A stretch of DNA of 64,000 nucleotides from assembly GCF_050003625.1 (NCBI RefSeq), contig NC_134399.1:225302975-225366974 (forward strand), given 5' to 3'. The position numbers and the translations under genes are program-made. Source of the stretch: Haematobia irritans. Lineage: Eukaryota; Arthropoda; Insecta; Diptera; Muscidae. The notes beneath the pieces are model-generated. The model did not search any database. It worked only from the letters and a program-made list of their open reading frames with translations, and was not told the origin of the DNA. Positions 44,790 through 56,726 of the stretch are shown piece after piece. Position 1 is the first letter of the stretch. Each line of letters starts with the position of its first letter.

Positions 44790-45075
44790 GAAAAGAGGGA
44801 TATTTGTATAATGATTTATTTCGACAAAAGCCGACTATCATAAACCTTTTTTCGGAAGGTTAAAGTGTGGTTCACGGTGGTTTTAGTGAACTACCCGAAT
44901 AGAGGATGCTGATGAGGAATGTAGTAATTCCGAAACGTGCGTCCATCCAACAATCTTGCAGTCCTTTGGACTTTGCCAAATAAATTTGACAAACATTCTT
45001 CTCCTCTGTTTGTTAAGCTACTCTTGTTGTTTAGTCAACGCAATGGTTTTAAGCTGAGATCAAAATAACAAATAT
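44790..45075 (+). repeat. Family J repeat
   Basis: It is the counterpart of 41935-42265. It includes CCTTTTTTCGGAAGGTTAAA (a short hairpin), GATGAGGAATGTAGTAATTC, CAATCTTGCAGTC and CCAAATAAATTTGACAAACA, and ends GCTGAGATCAAAATAACAAA. Confidence 0.5.
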
Positions 45076-45084
45076 GATTGAAAA

Positions 45085-46305
45085 ACAAGTATATACGGCC
45101 GTAAGTACGGTCAGGCCGAATCTTATGTACCCTCCACCATGAATTGCGTAAAAACTTCTACGAAAGACTGTCATCCACAAATTTCAACTCACTCGGAAGA
45201 AATTTGCTCCTCCAAGAGGCTCCAAAACTAAATCTCGGGATCGGTTTATATGAGGGCTATAAATGATTATGGACTGATGTGGACCACTTTTGGCATGGTT
45301 GTTAAATATCATATACTACCACCACGTACGAAATTTCAACCAGATCGGATGAATTTTGCTTCTCCAAAAGGCACCGGAGGTCAAATCTGGCGATCGGTTT
45401 ATATGGGAGCTATATATAATTATGGACTGATAGGAACCAATTTCTGCATGGTTGTTGGATACCATATACTAACATCACGTACCAAATTTCAACCGAATGG
45501 GAAGAATTTTGCTCTTCCAAGATGCTCCGGAAGTCAAATCTGGGGATCGGTTTATATGGGGCCTATATAATTATGGACCGATATCGACCAATTTTTGCAT
45601 GGGTGTTTGAGGCCATATATTTACATCACGTACAAAATTTCAACTGAATCAGATGAATTTTGCTCTTCCAAGAGGCTCCAGAGGTCAAATCTGGTGATCG
45701 GTTTATATGGGGGCTATATATAATTATGGACCGATATGGACCAATTTTTGCATGGTCATTAGAGACCATATACTAACACCATGTACGAAATTTCAGCCGG
45801 ATCGGAAGAAATTTCCTTCTCTTAGAGGCTCCGCAAGCCAAATCGGGGGATCAGTTTATATGGGGGCTATATATAATTATGGACCGATGTGGACCAATTT
45901 TTACACAACTGTTAGAGACCATATACTAAGACCATTTACCAAATTTCAGCCGGATCGGATGAAATTTGCTTCTCTTAGAGGCCTCGCAAGCCAAATTTGG
46001 GGGTCCGTTTATATGGGGGCTATACGTAAAAGTGGACCGATATGGCCCATTTGCAATACCATCCGACCTACATCAATAACAACTACTTGTGCCAAGTTTC
46101 AAGTCGATAGCTTGTTTCGTTCGGAAGTTAGTGTGATTTCAACAGACGGACGGACGGACGGACGGACATGCTCAGATCGACTCAGAATTTCACAACGACC
46201 CAGAATATATATACTTTATGGGGTCTTAGATCAATATTTCGATGTGTTACAAACGGAATTACAAAGTTAATATACCCCCCATCCTATGGTGGAGGGTATA
46301 ATAAA
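45085..46305 (+). repeat. Family A copy 6
   Basis: Head ACAAGTATATACGGCCGTAA. The box is changed to CCACCATGAATTG, and the text then jumps from CATCCACAA to a monomer, so the usual 5' spacer is deleted. Six monomers follow. The complete 3' end has (GGAC)4-type text, the module and CCTATGGTGGAGGGTATAAT. A 187-residue frame (45707-46270) reads through the monomers by the 51-codon rule and is not a gene. Confidence 0.8.
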
Positions 46306-46329
46306 CAAACAATAAAAAAAGAACAAAAC

Positions 46330-46700
46330 GAATGAAATAAAATTTTGACAAAATCTTCTGTAGAAATAAATTGTTGACAAAATTTTCTATAAAAATAAAA
46401 TTTGAAAAAATTTTCTATCAAAATCGAATTTTGTTATAACTTTGTATACACCCTCAGTAAAAAATTTAAAATTTGACACATTTAAACAGAAATGGATATA
46501 TGTACAACCAAAAAATGGCCGCTTTTATTATTTTATTCTAAAATAAGATAATAAAACTTTTCTTTCGAAGAAAAAAATAATTTTTTCATACTAACTACAA
46601 TAAATTCGAAATTAGGTTTTATTTTTGTGAAATTTGGTAGATTTTTGGTAAAATTTTCTTCAAATTTTGGTAGATTATATTTGGCACGAGTGGCAACCGT
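46330..46700 (+). repeat. Family H array
   Basis: It has 29-bp units at the left, a non-repetitive middle (46440-46610), and the end signature TTTTGGTAGATTATATTTGG then CACGAGTGGCAACC at 46663-46700. Confidence 0.55.
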
Positions 46701-46704
46701 TATA

Positions 46705-47660
46705 CCAGATCATTTCTCTTGTTACCCAAAAAAAGCTTCTTTCTCACATCTGCGGATTTCCTCAAACTTGGTGTTACTATACCACCCTTACGTCCACTAA
46801 CATACAAAACAAATAAAATGACAATATGTAGCATTTTTTATATCACACACTCGCTACGAAGGAGAGAGGGAAAGAGAGATTGTTGACTAATTCGACTGAC
46901 TACTCAGACTCTATTGTACAGAGTCTACACGTTTGTCGCCTACAATAAATTACGATACCGAATTGAAATGGCACACAAATCGACTATCAGACACATTGGC
47001 AAACTATGGATGACAAAGAGACAAACGTATTCGTACCTTAATGGTGGATTCGTATATGAACCTCATTCCATATGGGTTGCAGCAACTACTCTGGTATAGT
47101 TGCAACTTATAAATGTTGCAACATACTAACAAAAACAACAACAAAGATAACAATGTCATTTGAAATGTATTTGAAACGACCAGGACTTCTCAAGATTAGC
47201 TTTTATAGAGCAAAGGGAGAGGGAGAATAAGGTGAGACTGTCAAAGCAGCCTGGGTGAGTGCCGTTAACCGTGATACCAGAACACTGCAAATAAAAATCG
47301 TGGTGACAACTGATAAACATCGTAAATGTAAACATTCAAGTAATCCCCCTTGCAGAAACTATAGCTGCTGTAGTAAAATATTGAAAATAAAGCATTTTAT
47401 CTTTTATTGGACTTTTAGTTGGCTCACTTTATGCTAATCTATCAAATGCTTACAAATACACATGGCTAACAATGTTTGAACAGCTATAAAACTAACGATT
47501 AGACTTTGTAGACTTATTTAAAGTTATGGATTATTGCACTAAATGTTATTCGAATTTTAAAGCTTACAGATAAAAAGCACAAGTCAACATTTATTCGTTT
47601 AATCGAATATACAACGAAAAGAACTCGATATTGCGTGAAAAATGTGAACCAATAAGTGAG
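46705..47660. other. Unique sequence, no gene recognised
   Basis: No family repeats or element ends are visible. Short frames (46914-47099 and 47255-47437) show no domain. Some parts (46720-47300) are less A+T-rich. Confidence 0.4.
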
Positions 47661-47682
47661 CCTGTACATTTACGATATACTA

Positions 47683-47969
47683 TCCCAGCAAAAAAAGAGC
47701 TTCCACAAAAGTAGTTAGGATCACCAATTTGTGATCCGGAAGTAGTGCAAACTTGGATCATCTCCAATGAATTTTACATGGGCGGAAGTACTACATTTTT
47801 GGATCCTTTGCATTGCTTTAGAAGTTGTGCCTTGGAAATTCATTTGGATGAAGAAATTTAAACAAAAACACAATTTTTTCCAATTTCACTTTTTAGAAGT
47901 TGTGCCTTGGAAATTCATTTGGATGAAGAAATTTAAACAAAAACACAATTTTTTCCAATTTCACTTTTT
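47683..47969 (+). repeat. Family I end and 75-bp tandem duplication
   Basis: It begins CCCAGCAAAAAAAGAGC, the inverse of the GCTGGG ends at 49545 and 59390. A 75-bp unit is then repeated directly (47821-47895 and 47896-47970, GAAGTTGTGCCTTGGAAATT then CATTTGGATG). Both units appear identical. 75 is divisible by three, so the frame across them stays open. Confidence 0.7.
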
Positions 47970-48945
47970 ATACCCTCCACCATAGGATGGGGGGTATATT
48001 AACTTTGTCATTCCGTTTGTAACACATCGAAATATTGCTCTAAGACCCCATAAAGTATATATATTCTGGGTCGTGGTGAAATTCTGAGTCGATCTGAGCA
48101 TGTCCGTCCGTCCGTCTGTTCATCCGATCCGGCTGAAAATTGGTTCACATCGGTCCATAATTATATATAGCCCCCATATAAACCGATCCCCCGATTTGGC
48201 TTGCGAGGCCTCTAAGAGAAGCAAATTTCTTCCGATCCGGCTGAAATTTGGTACATGGTGTTAGTATATGGTCTCTAACAACCATGCAAAAATTGGTCCA
48301 CATCGGTCCATAATTATATATAGCCCCCATATAAACCGATCCCCCGATTTGACTTGCAAGGCCTCTAAGAGAAGCAAATTTCATCCGATCCAGCTGAAAT
48401 TTGGTACATGGTGTTAGTGTATGGTCTCTAACAACCATGCAAAAATTGGTCCACATCGGTCCATAATTATATATAGCTCCCATATAAACCGATCACCAGA
48501 TTTGACCTCCGGAGCCTCTTGGAAGACCAAAATTCATCTGATTCAGTTGAAATGTGGTACGTGGTGTTAATATATGAGCTCAAACTTCCATGCAAAAATT
48601 GGTCGAAATCGGTCAATAATTATATATTGCCTCCATATAAACCGATCCCCAGATTTGACCTCCGGAGCCCCTTGGAAGAGCAAAATTCATCCGATTCGGT
48701 TGAAATTTGGTACGTGATGTTAGCATATGGTATCCAACAACCATGCAGGAATTGGTTTATATCAGTCCATAATTATATATAGCACCCATATAAACCGATC
48801 CCAAGATTTGACCTCCGGTGCCTTTTGGAGAAGCAAAATTCATTCGATCTGGTTGAAATTTTGTACGTGGTGGTAGTATATGATATTTAACAACCATGTC
48901 AAAAGTGGTCCATATCAGTCCATAATCATATATAGCCTGAGAACA
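47970..48945 (-). repeat. Family A copy 7, reverse
   Basis: On the minus strand about five monomers run into a shortened 3' end. The ACGTAAAAGTGGACCG segment and the TTTCAAGTCGATAGC segment are deleted, so a monomer meets ACAGACGGACGGACGG directly. The module and TATACCCCCCATCCTATGG then TGGAGGGTATAA follow. The 5' head is missing (cut at GCCTGAGAACACTC). Confidence 0.75.
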
Positions 48946-49325
48946 CTCAGCCACAAACGCCATCGAACACGATGTATCGAAACGTCTATTCAAATTTTTG
49001 TGATATGAACCTAATATGATACAACGGAATGAAATTCTAACTACTTCCTGAGATGTTATTTAATATTATGAATGAAAAAATAAAGAACGCTGGTTCTAAA
49101 CTCACAAGCGGCTATTTTTTATTAAATATTTTTTTCTTGTTTTCTGGATATATTTTTGTATAAATATATTTTTCTATTATAAAATAAACAAAAAATTAAA
49201 AATTGTCATAATTTTCGAAACATTTCCAAAAGAACTACCATGGAAGTGAAAAAGTTTTTTATTTATTTTTTAATTTTTTATTGATTTTCTGTTCTTTTGT
49301 TAATTGTCCTAAACTTAAGTTTTCT
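48946..49325. other. Unassigned sequence
   Basis: 48946-49110 is moderately complex (ACACGATGTATCGAAACGTC) and ends in an A+T-rich tract with AATAAA-like words. It might be a retroelement 3' end, but no diagnostic feature is present. Confidence 0.3.
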
Positions 49326-49548
49326 TTTAAAATGGCCTAAGTCCGTACTTTCTAAGTCTTGTCCAAAAGAACTGCATCGGAAGTGGAAAAAATCGATAGG
49401 GGATCCCGGAATTCGCTTTAAAAGAACTGTTTGTGGACTTGTCCAAAAGGGCTGCATCGGAAGTGGACAAATTGATGGGGAATTCCGGGATGCGCTGTAA
49501 AAAAAAAAAATTGTGGAACAACTTCCAATTTTGTTGCTGGGATGTTAC
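49326..49548 (+). repeat. Family I repeat, two units
   Basis: The text TTGTCCAAAAGRRCTGCATC, GGAAGTGGA and GGGGATYCCGGGAT-like is present twice in tandem (about 49360-49437 and 49439-49500). It ends AACAACTTCCAATTTTGTTG then CTGGG. The same text is at 59280-59395. Confidence 0.5.
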
Positions 49549-50158
49549 ATGAGAAAATGGTCGAGCACGGTTTAAGAGCCATGATGAAACTCGAACACAT
49601 TAGTGTACACCGGAGAGCAATGAACTATCAGAACCGTCAGTTGTAGCCAAGGAATGTGGCCTAAAGAACACCAAGACAAGCCGGTCAGCTGGAATAATTG
49701 TGGCCATCACCCTTCTGGAACCTTTCTGAACTAAAAAAAAAAAAATTCAATGTTTAATTTAAACAAGTAAGGATCTACATTTTACGATAACATCTCAAAT
49801 CCTTCAAATAAATTAGGTGCTATATATAAAAGTTTATGTTCCCATATACATATATATAAATCTGATCCGCTCTGGACAAAATTTGTTAGTCTTCGACAAA
49901 ATCTATACACTTAAAATTTGAGTCAACTACTGTCCTGAGTTGGAACAAAATGTTAGTAAAAAATATTGGGACCGGCCCTGAGCAATATTGCCAAAGACAC
50001 GATGTGTCTAGCTCGTCTCTTTCTGGGTTTGCAAACTTATGCACTATAGCATAATACCTTATTCCACAGTGTGGCGCAGCGTATATACAAAAAAAAATCT
50101 TTAAAATGCACAGTAAGTCTTACAAGATCACCAATCCTCCGAAACAATGTAAATGGTT
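49549..50158. other. Unassigned sequence
   Basis: 49560-49740 is less A+T-rich (CGGTTTAAGAGCCATGATGA, GGAGAGCAATGAACTATCAG) with no recognised domain. The rest is A+T-rich. Confidence 0.3.
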
Positions 50159-50249
50159 AAATTTCAAGGGCCGATATTGATTTTGAATAAAACACAAACT
50201 ATTTAGGAAATTATTGTAATTTTATTTTACTATGATATATTGGTATTAC

Positions 50250-53200
50250 TCAATTATGTACGGAACAAAATATCGGCCAAATGGGATGGTCCAAATTTTC
50301 GATGAAGCTGAGGCATAATGGAGGTTCTATTCCGTTAATGTGCAGAATTATCTCATCCTTTAGCTCTTGAATTATTGGTGGCTTATCGACGTATACCTTT
50401 TCTTTCAAATAACTCAAAAGAAAAAAGTCCAACGGTGTCAAATCACATGATGTTGGCGGCCAAGTGACATCGCCATTACGTGAGATAACACGGCCATTGA
50501 ATTTGTTGCGCAAAAGAGCCATTGTTTCGTTAGCTGTGTGGCAAGTAGCACCGTCCTGCACTGAAAAAACAGTGAACCCTTTTCCATTGCAAAATGAACT
50601 AAACTGTAGTAATATTGACCATGATTTAGCCCTTAAGATTTTTTTCAACTTGTCTAGTTTATAATTTTCTTAAATTTTAGTTCATCTATAACATTGTAGT
50701 TTAGTTCATTTTTACAACACCATAATATTTATATACCCCTACCAAGTTAAAAAGTCAGTATTATTTTGGTTTACTTGCTTATTTTGTGAGAAACCCGATA
50801 ATAAAAATTGGTTAACAGTCTCTTTAAAATGTCGACGACTAAACTATTTTTAAATCAATCTTTCCACAGTACAGAGAAATTAAATAATTAAAGGAACAGC
50901 AAACCGTTTTACTATTATGAAAATTTTCATACATTAAAATTAAACATTCTTTAAGCAAAAGTACTTTATTATAAAAACTTATGATGAAATTTCTTAATAC
51001 AATGTTTTTTTTTGTGAATAAAAATTATGACCACGTGGAACAGAGAGTAGTTCATTTGAACTCGCTGTTTGTACATTTTGACTTATCCTTTTTTTATTCA
51101 TCGTAGGTAATTTTTTCACATATCTTGCTGGAAAAAAATGGAAGCAATAATGAAAATTGTTAAAAAGTAACACCATGTAATGAAATATGATTTTTTAAAT
51201 TTTTCATTTTAGCTTGTAACTTACCATATTTGGGGGCATTTTATCAAATGGTGTAAGGAATTCAACTTTTCTTTGGAAAACATATCTCATAAAATTTGTA
51301 CCTGAAACAATTAGAGAAATAATCAAGTATTCTATATAAACTCATAAAACTGTGTTTTTATCGATGTAAAGGATATAATAAAATAAATATTCTAGTTGAA
51401 AGAAAGCCATATTTTTAATATAAAACTTACCAATTCTCTATTAAATTGTACGCTGAGGGGAAATATAAAAAGTTGTCCAAATTTATTTGTTTTACTCTGG
51501 AATTAAATATTTATTTTTTACATTAAATAAAATTATTAAATAGGTTTCCAAAATATCTAATGACAAAAATAATAATATGCATAAAAAACCCAAATATTCT
51601 GGTTAACCCTAGACAGTCATCATTCGTCAAACTGACGACACGTAATTTCATTTTCGATTTAAAATGCATTTTAGTCTACTGGGAAATGGTAAATTTAAGT
51701 TATACTAATTCGACGGTTTTATGAATTTTTGTTTTATACTAATTAAAACCAAACTGAATAAGAAAATAAATTCAAGTTTGTTTCAATTTTTCGCTCACGA
51801 TGAAAATTATAGCGTCTTGAAATGAGCCGTAGTCAAAATGACGAAGGATGACGTTAATGTTCAAAAAATCAGGATGACTGTCCAGGGTTAAAAGAAAGTT
51901 AAAGAATCCTTACCAATTCACTATTAAATTACAAGCAAAGGAGTACTAACAATTTTTCCAAATTTTTAATGGGTTATTCTGAAATTAAATATTTGTCTTT
52001 TACATTAAAAATATTACATTGCATTCCAAAAAAATTGATTAAAGAAATACTAAAATAAGGTATTAAAAACGTAAATATTCTAGTTGAAATAAAGCCAATT
52101 TTTAAAAGAAAACTTACCAATTCCCTATTTTTTAAATTTGTTCGAATCCATCTGAAGTTGCTTTGAAATTAAATATTGTTTTTACAACAAAGAAAAACAT
52201 TAAACTGATTTCCAAAAAAAAAAAACTTTAATTTAAAAGGTTTAATAAACAAACACCAATATATGTCTCAAAAATCCAAAATATTCCATGCCTTTATATT
52301 CCCTTGTTGCATACCAGCTAAAAAGATGCAACAGCCCACGCCAACGCCAACTATTCAACTGAAGCATGCCAAACAAAACCAAGCAAAGCCAAAACATTTC
52401 TACAACAACAAAAACACATGTGCCTTTATTGAAAAAAACACCTCATCCAGCCAAATAAACCATCCGCGAATAACAAACACACACACACAAACCACTAAAT
52501 GGACAAGAATAAAAACAACCCCACGCTCATGTATACACAACAAAACTCAAGTAACATCATCTTTACATTAATTTCATTCCACTATGCCGATAAAGATCTC
52601 TGTACTATGCATTAGTTCATCGCATCTGCTGACAATTTACTCTAAGAATAATATTCGTAAAGGCACACCAGTTTATGAACGATGAAACGTTTAACTTAAA
52701 ATTTGCCAAATTTTCATGAAATGTTATCTACCATTTTTGACGAAAATGTCTATAAATTTAATTACATGTGAACTAAAAATATTTCATTGGGTAATTTTTT
52801 ACCACCAATTATTAACTATAGGAATTGTCAGTAAGAAATTGCTATCCACTTTCAAGTTCATTTTTCGTAAAAAAATATTTTCTCATACAAAAAAATCTTA
52901 TAGTAAATTGCACTTATTATTTAGAAAATACTTTACATTTCACAAGTAGTTTTATAGCATGACAAACGAATTTTTAACTACCAGTTAAGAAATTTTTTAA
53001 GGAAATTTCCATCGTATTTTGTAGGCCATGAACTAAACGATTGCTACTTAGAATTTGTAAAATTTCCTTTCGAGTAGTTAATTTTCGTTGAAGATACGAA
53101 AAATGAACTAAAATTCTGGAAAATTCTTGTAATAAATTATTGTATAAATCTTCTTAAATTTACGAGACACTTTTTTTTCTGTGTGCTGAAACCACATATC

Positions 53201-53870
53201 GTCCACATCCATATCTTTCAGTTCGGGCCATAAAAAGTTCGTTATCATCTCACGATAGCGAACACCATTCACAGTAACTGCCTGACCGGAAAAAATAGGG
53301 CCCGATGATGCCGCCAGCCCATAAACCGCACCAAACAGTCACTCTTTGTGGGTGCATTGGTTTTTCGAGAATCACTCTTGGATTCTCATTCGCCCAAATG
53401 CGGCAATTCTGTTTATTGACGAATCCACTGAGGTGAAAATGTGTCTCATCACTGAAGATGATTTTCTTCGAAAATTGATCATCCACTGTTGCCATTTCTT
53501 GGAACCATTCTGCCCATTCACGACGTTTGGAATGGTCAAGAGGCTTTAGTTCTTGAGCCAATTGCACCTTCTAAGCGTGTAAATGCAAGTCTTTATGCAT
53601 AATGTTCATCAACGACGAGCGTTAGAGGTGCAATTGTTGGGCACGACGACGAGTTGAGGTGGACGGCTCTTCAGCCACACTATCGCGAACAGAAGCAATA
53701 TTTTCTGAAGTACGAGCTGTACGAGCATTCACTGGTGTTCTCACATCTTCTACAGACCCGGTTTGCTCGAATTTTTCCACGATTTTTGCGATTGTACGCA
53801 CATTTGGACTTTAACACGTTGTTGGATTGTGTATCTCTCCATGGTTCAAATTGAGTAAGTCTGAAATAGA
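50250..53870 (-). pseudogene. DD41D mariner transposase, frameshifted and interrupted
   Basis: The minus-strand gene starts MERYTIQQRV near 53842. After a frameshift, fragments near 53600-53830 correspond to the DNA-binding half. A clean stretch (53250-53567) reads LAQELKPLDHSKRREWAEWF, KKIIFSDETHFHLSGFVNKQ (first Asp), and MHPQRVTVWCGLWAGG. A further shift precedes VNGVRYREMITNF. The gene is cut at WF-Q, and after the insertion resumes at 50558 with QDGATCHTANETMALLRNKF (second Asp), RVISRNGDVTWPPTSCDLTP and LDFFLLSYLKEKVYVD. Here the third catalytic Asp is preserved, unlike in the copy at 8661. It ends in IENLDHPIWPIFCSVHN, where a short deletion has removed part of the usual C-terminus. 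It is inactive. Confidence 0.85.
50559..53185. mobile_element. 2627-bp TIR element related to family E
   Basis: Left end CACTGAAAAAACAGTGAACC is nearly identical to one end of the E MITEs. The right end reverse-complements to CACACAGAAAAAAAAGTGTC. It lies exactly between two CTG triplets of the mariner gene. The interior is A+T-rich, with TTTAGTTCA/TGAACTAAA words like E. It contains three or four degenerate repeats (near 51190, 51405, 51905 and 52085), each with ACTTACCAAT, and an AC-rich tract (52320-52560). No transposase gene was found. The 102-residue frame at 52263 is low-complexity. Confidence 0.65.
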
Positions 53871-53977
53871 GAAATGTTAAATAAAATTTGGAAAAAAACT
53901 TGGCGTTTAGGTGTGGTTCACATTCAACATCGGCCCTTACAATTAATAAGCAAAGTGGTAAAAATAACATTTGCATA

Positions 53978-54582
53978 CACCAAAAAAAATATGCCCGGTC
54001 CAAAGATTTTGTCTTTACTTTAAAAAACTTGTTATTGATTCCGAGCTAAAGAAGCGGAGAATGCAAGTAAAGATACTTTTAAAACACAATTCTCTTTAAA
54101 ATTTGGGTTTTGTGTGCTTCTAGGAATAAATTTTAATTTTTCGCTTTTTTTCTTCATATGCTATCAAAGTCCTTTAAAATCGTGTTAATGACAACTTTAT
54201 TTTCCAAATTAAGACTCGATTCGACCGGTAGAAATTACGCTATGTTTCATGTAAAAAATGTCTGTGAAATAAAGTGTTGAAAAACATGTCCTATATTTGT
54301 ACGATTTTTTGCTTTGTAGTCAGGATGCAAAAAGACAACTAATTTAAAGACAATTTCTTTAAATAATTTTCAAGAATTTTTCGAAATTATTAAAGTCAAG
54401 TTGACCTTAGCTCAAAAAATTTTTCTTTCATGTTATGACACCCATTTGTAAGTCAAATCACTTAATTATAAGGACAACAAGACTTCATTGAAAATGTTAT
54501 AGACTTTTGACAAGGAAAAAAGCTTTATATTAGAGCAATGTGTCTTGAAATCTTTGGCCTCACGACAATATTTTTTTTAGTG
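53978..54582 (+). mobile_element. Family K TIR element with TA duplication
   Basis: 605 bp. Left end CACCAAAAAAAATATGCCC; right end, reverse-complemented, CACTAAAAAAAATATTGTC. TA lies on both sides (53976-53977 and 54583-54584). It has no coding potential. Text such as GTTATTGATTCCGAGC recurs in the K copies at 2660 and 19190. Confidence 0.75.
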
Positions 54583-54584
54583 TA

Positions 54585-55135
54585 GTAGAGAATAGAGATA
54601 TTTTACATTACACACTATTTTACCACCCTTAAGGTAGAATTATTACATATGTTACCATGCGATCAATGCGTCCGATGATTGAAGAGTTTAAATTTCTCTT
54701 TGAAATCAAAAGCTCGAATAGTCTGCCGCAAACAGACAAAAATCAACCCTTCCGCACGCATTGACGCATGGTGTGTAATTCAACCTTTAGTTTCACATCC
54801 GGTTAATATTATCTAACTTCCAATTTGTAATTTTTTCAATTTTTTGTCAAAATTTGATTTTCAATTTTGATTGTAGATTACTCAAAAGTACTGCAAACTT
54901 TCCCAAAAAAACATATCTTTCGAAATAGCGTTAAGTTGTTTTAAATTCACTAAAATTGATTTCATAGAATTCGGTCAAAACTTAAAGACAAAGAATTTTT
55001 TCTGGTTGTATCTTAAAAGATACGGTCGCAATTAAGGGTTTATTTATACTTCAAAGACATACGAATTAAACTGACAAACGCAAATTCCAAAAAATCGTGC
55101 ACTAAATTTAATGAAAAAAAAAAATAATGATGTTT
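54585..55135. other. K-like scraps and unassigned sequence
   Basis: CAAAGACATACGAATTAAAC and CTAAATTTAATGAAAAAAAA near 55055-55125 resemble the right half of K at 3110-3170. The remainder is unassigned. Confidence 0.35.
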
Positions 55136-56515
55136 CTTTTAATTATTTTTATTTTTTATAAATTTGTCCTTAATATTGTGACTATAGCGTTTCCAAAAAT
55201 TTTGTTTGTATAATCTTTTGTATAAGGTCAGTAGTTTGAGAACTTTCTCCATTTTTTGTTTTCCAAAGCAAATTAAAAATATTGGCAAATATTTCTTTGT
55301 TAAATTTATAGCTTTTTCAATCATTTTCCCCCTCATGTTATGAATCTCACTAAAATGTGAAATTTTCGTAGCTCTTAATTTATTAGTTAGTAATAAAAAT
55401 TTCCTGTTAAATTCTTTAGCAAATTTTGCAATACATAAAAGCAACTGCCTTTTGTACAGTTTCCGCTTCCGGTTACTTGTTAAGGTGCATAGTGTGTGGG
55501 TGTGTGTGTGCGCATATGCGTATGCTGTAGATTTCCAATTTTTCTTAAAGTCTTTCACCTTCATAGAAAATTGTTTTTCTAGTTTCTATGCAATTTCATG
55601 GTACCAGCATTCATTCCACTGATAATACAATGTTGTGGTTGCCATTGGATTTTCTTTTTCTCAATATCCTTCATTCTTTGGCTTGGTTGTTGCCTCGCTA
55701 AGCAAGAATGTGCAAGAATTTTTCCATTCAATACCTAAAGAAAACGGAAGTGAATATTCTGTTGGTTTATTTACCAAAGATGTTGAAATTGAAGGAAGCT
55801 CAGCAACGAAACGATGTGATGGCTAGAATAAAAGCATCGGAAACCTTTTATAAACACCAGTTCCTCTTAAAGATCCTTAAAAAACGCGAACTGGGAATAC
55901 CTTTTGGTTTGGTAACAATGGAGACAATACCAGCGCGAACAGTAGCTCGAGTAAATGGCAGCTTACCACCCCCATTGACGTAGCAATATAAACATGGCCC
56001 ATAGCGCCCCAAGCACATCCTATTAAGATAGTTTCAGTGGAAAATAATAATGATATTTCTATTTGCTGCTCCTGCTCCAGCTGCTTTTGTATACGCATTA
56101 GTTTGTGTGGGATTGGGGAGGGGACAAATTGAAGAGCTTTCATTTTGGATCGGTTTCAAGTTTCTCCCCCAATTTCTTTATAGTCCACCATGAGACAACA
56201 TAGTTGGCCCCAGCCCACATCTTTACAACAGTCAATCGCAGAAAATTATCGCACCGAAGGAAGGATGCAAGTACAACAATGTATCAACTAACGTCAGCAG
56301 CAGCCGCATTGCCACTTAAATAGAACTGCAATGTACTCGTAATGGGCTAAGGCAAATATTATTTTCGTACAATGCCAAAACTACAGATGTATCTCGATGG
56401 ATTCATTGATGCTGATGAGTAGTAATTTTTTACTTCCATGATGGTTCTAGCAAAAAATATTGGCGTAATCATAAATGCTCTCAATTAGAAATAAGCCTTC
56501 GATCTATCTGAACCA
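55136..56515. other. Unique sequence, no gene recognised
   Basis: A 141-residue minus-strand frame (55139-55564) is Lys-rich with a CA-repeat-encoded His/Thr run and looks like an A/T-rich chance frame. A plus-strand frame at 55708-55983 (91 residues) is in less A+T-rich DNA but has no recognised domain and overlaps another frame. Confidence 0.35.
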
Positions 56516-56519
56516 AGTA

Positions 56520-56690
56520 ATCAGTGTATTGGGATTTTTCCCCACAATGGGGATATTTTTTTGTGGATGGGGACGAAAATTTTGACTTGAGGACTTGGGG
56601 ATTTGGTGGGAAATGTCTATATATTTGGGGAATTTTTCGAAGCCTTTTCAGTATAATAAATATAATAATGTTCACTTCTGTTTATTTCCA
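56520..56690 (+). repeat. Family L repeat, copy 1
   Basis: GATGGGGACGAAAATTTTGA, GGACTTGGGGATTTGGTGGG, ATATATTTGGGG and CTTTTCAGTATAATAAATAT recur at 57510-57645 in the same orientation, about 965 bp away. H units follow both copies, so L is probably the start of an element that includes H. Confidence 0.6.
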
Positions 56691-56726
56691 TTATAGAAAT
56701 AAAATTTTGAAAAAATTTTATATATA

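Larger units (their letters stand above)
50160..53943 (-). mobile_element. DD41D (rosa-like) mariner, second copy, split
   Basis: The ends match the copy at 8559: AATTTCAAGGGCCGATATTG at the left and, reverse-complemented from the right, ATTGTAAGGGCCGATGTTG, with TA adjoining each end. Without the 2627-bp insertion at 50559-53185 it would be about 1157 bp. The region just inside the right end encodes the N-terminal part lost from the first copy. Confidence 0.85.

Noticed and set aside
45707..46270. 187-residue open frame (MGAIYNYGPIWTNF-type repeats)
   Set aside because: It is the 153-bp family A array read in frame, running on through the 3' module. Equivalent frames are open in other phases and on the opposite strand in other copies, so openness is a by-product of the period.
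52263..52571. 102-residue open frame in the 2.6-kb element
   Set aside because: Lys/Thr/Gln/Asn-rich low-complexity translation of an AC/AA-rich tract with no domain.
55139..55564. 141-residue minus-strand frame
   Set aside because: Lys-rich translation of A+T-rich DNA plus a CA-repeat-encoded THTHT run. No domain, and no supporting splice or neighbour evidence.
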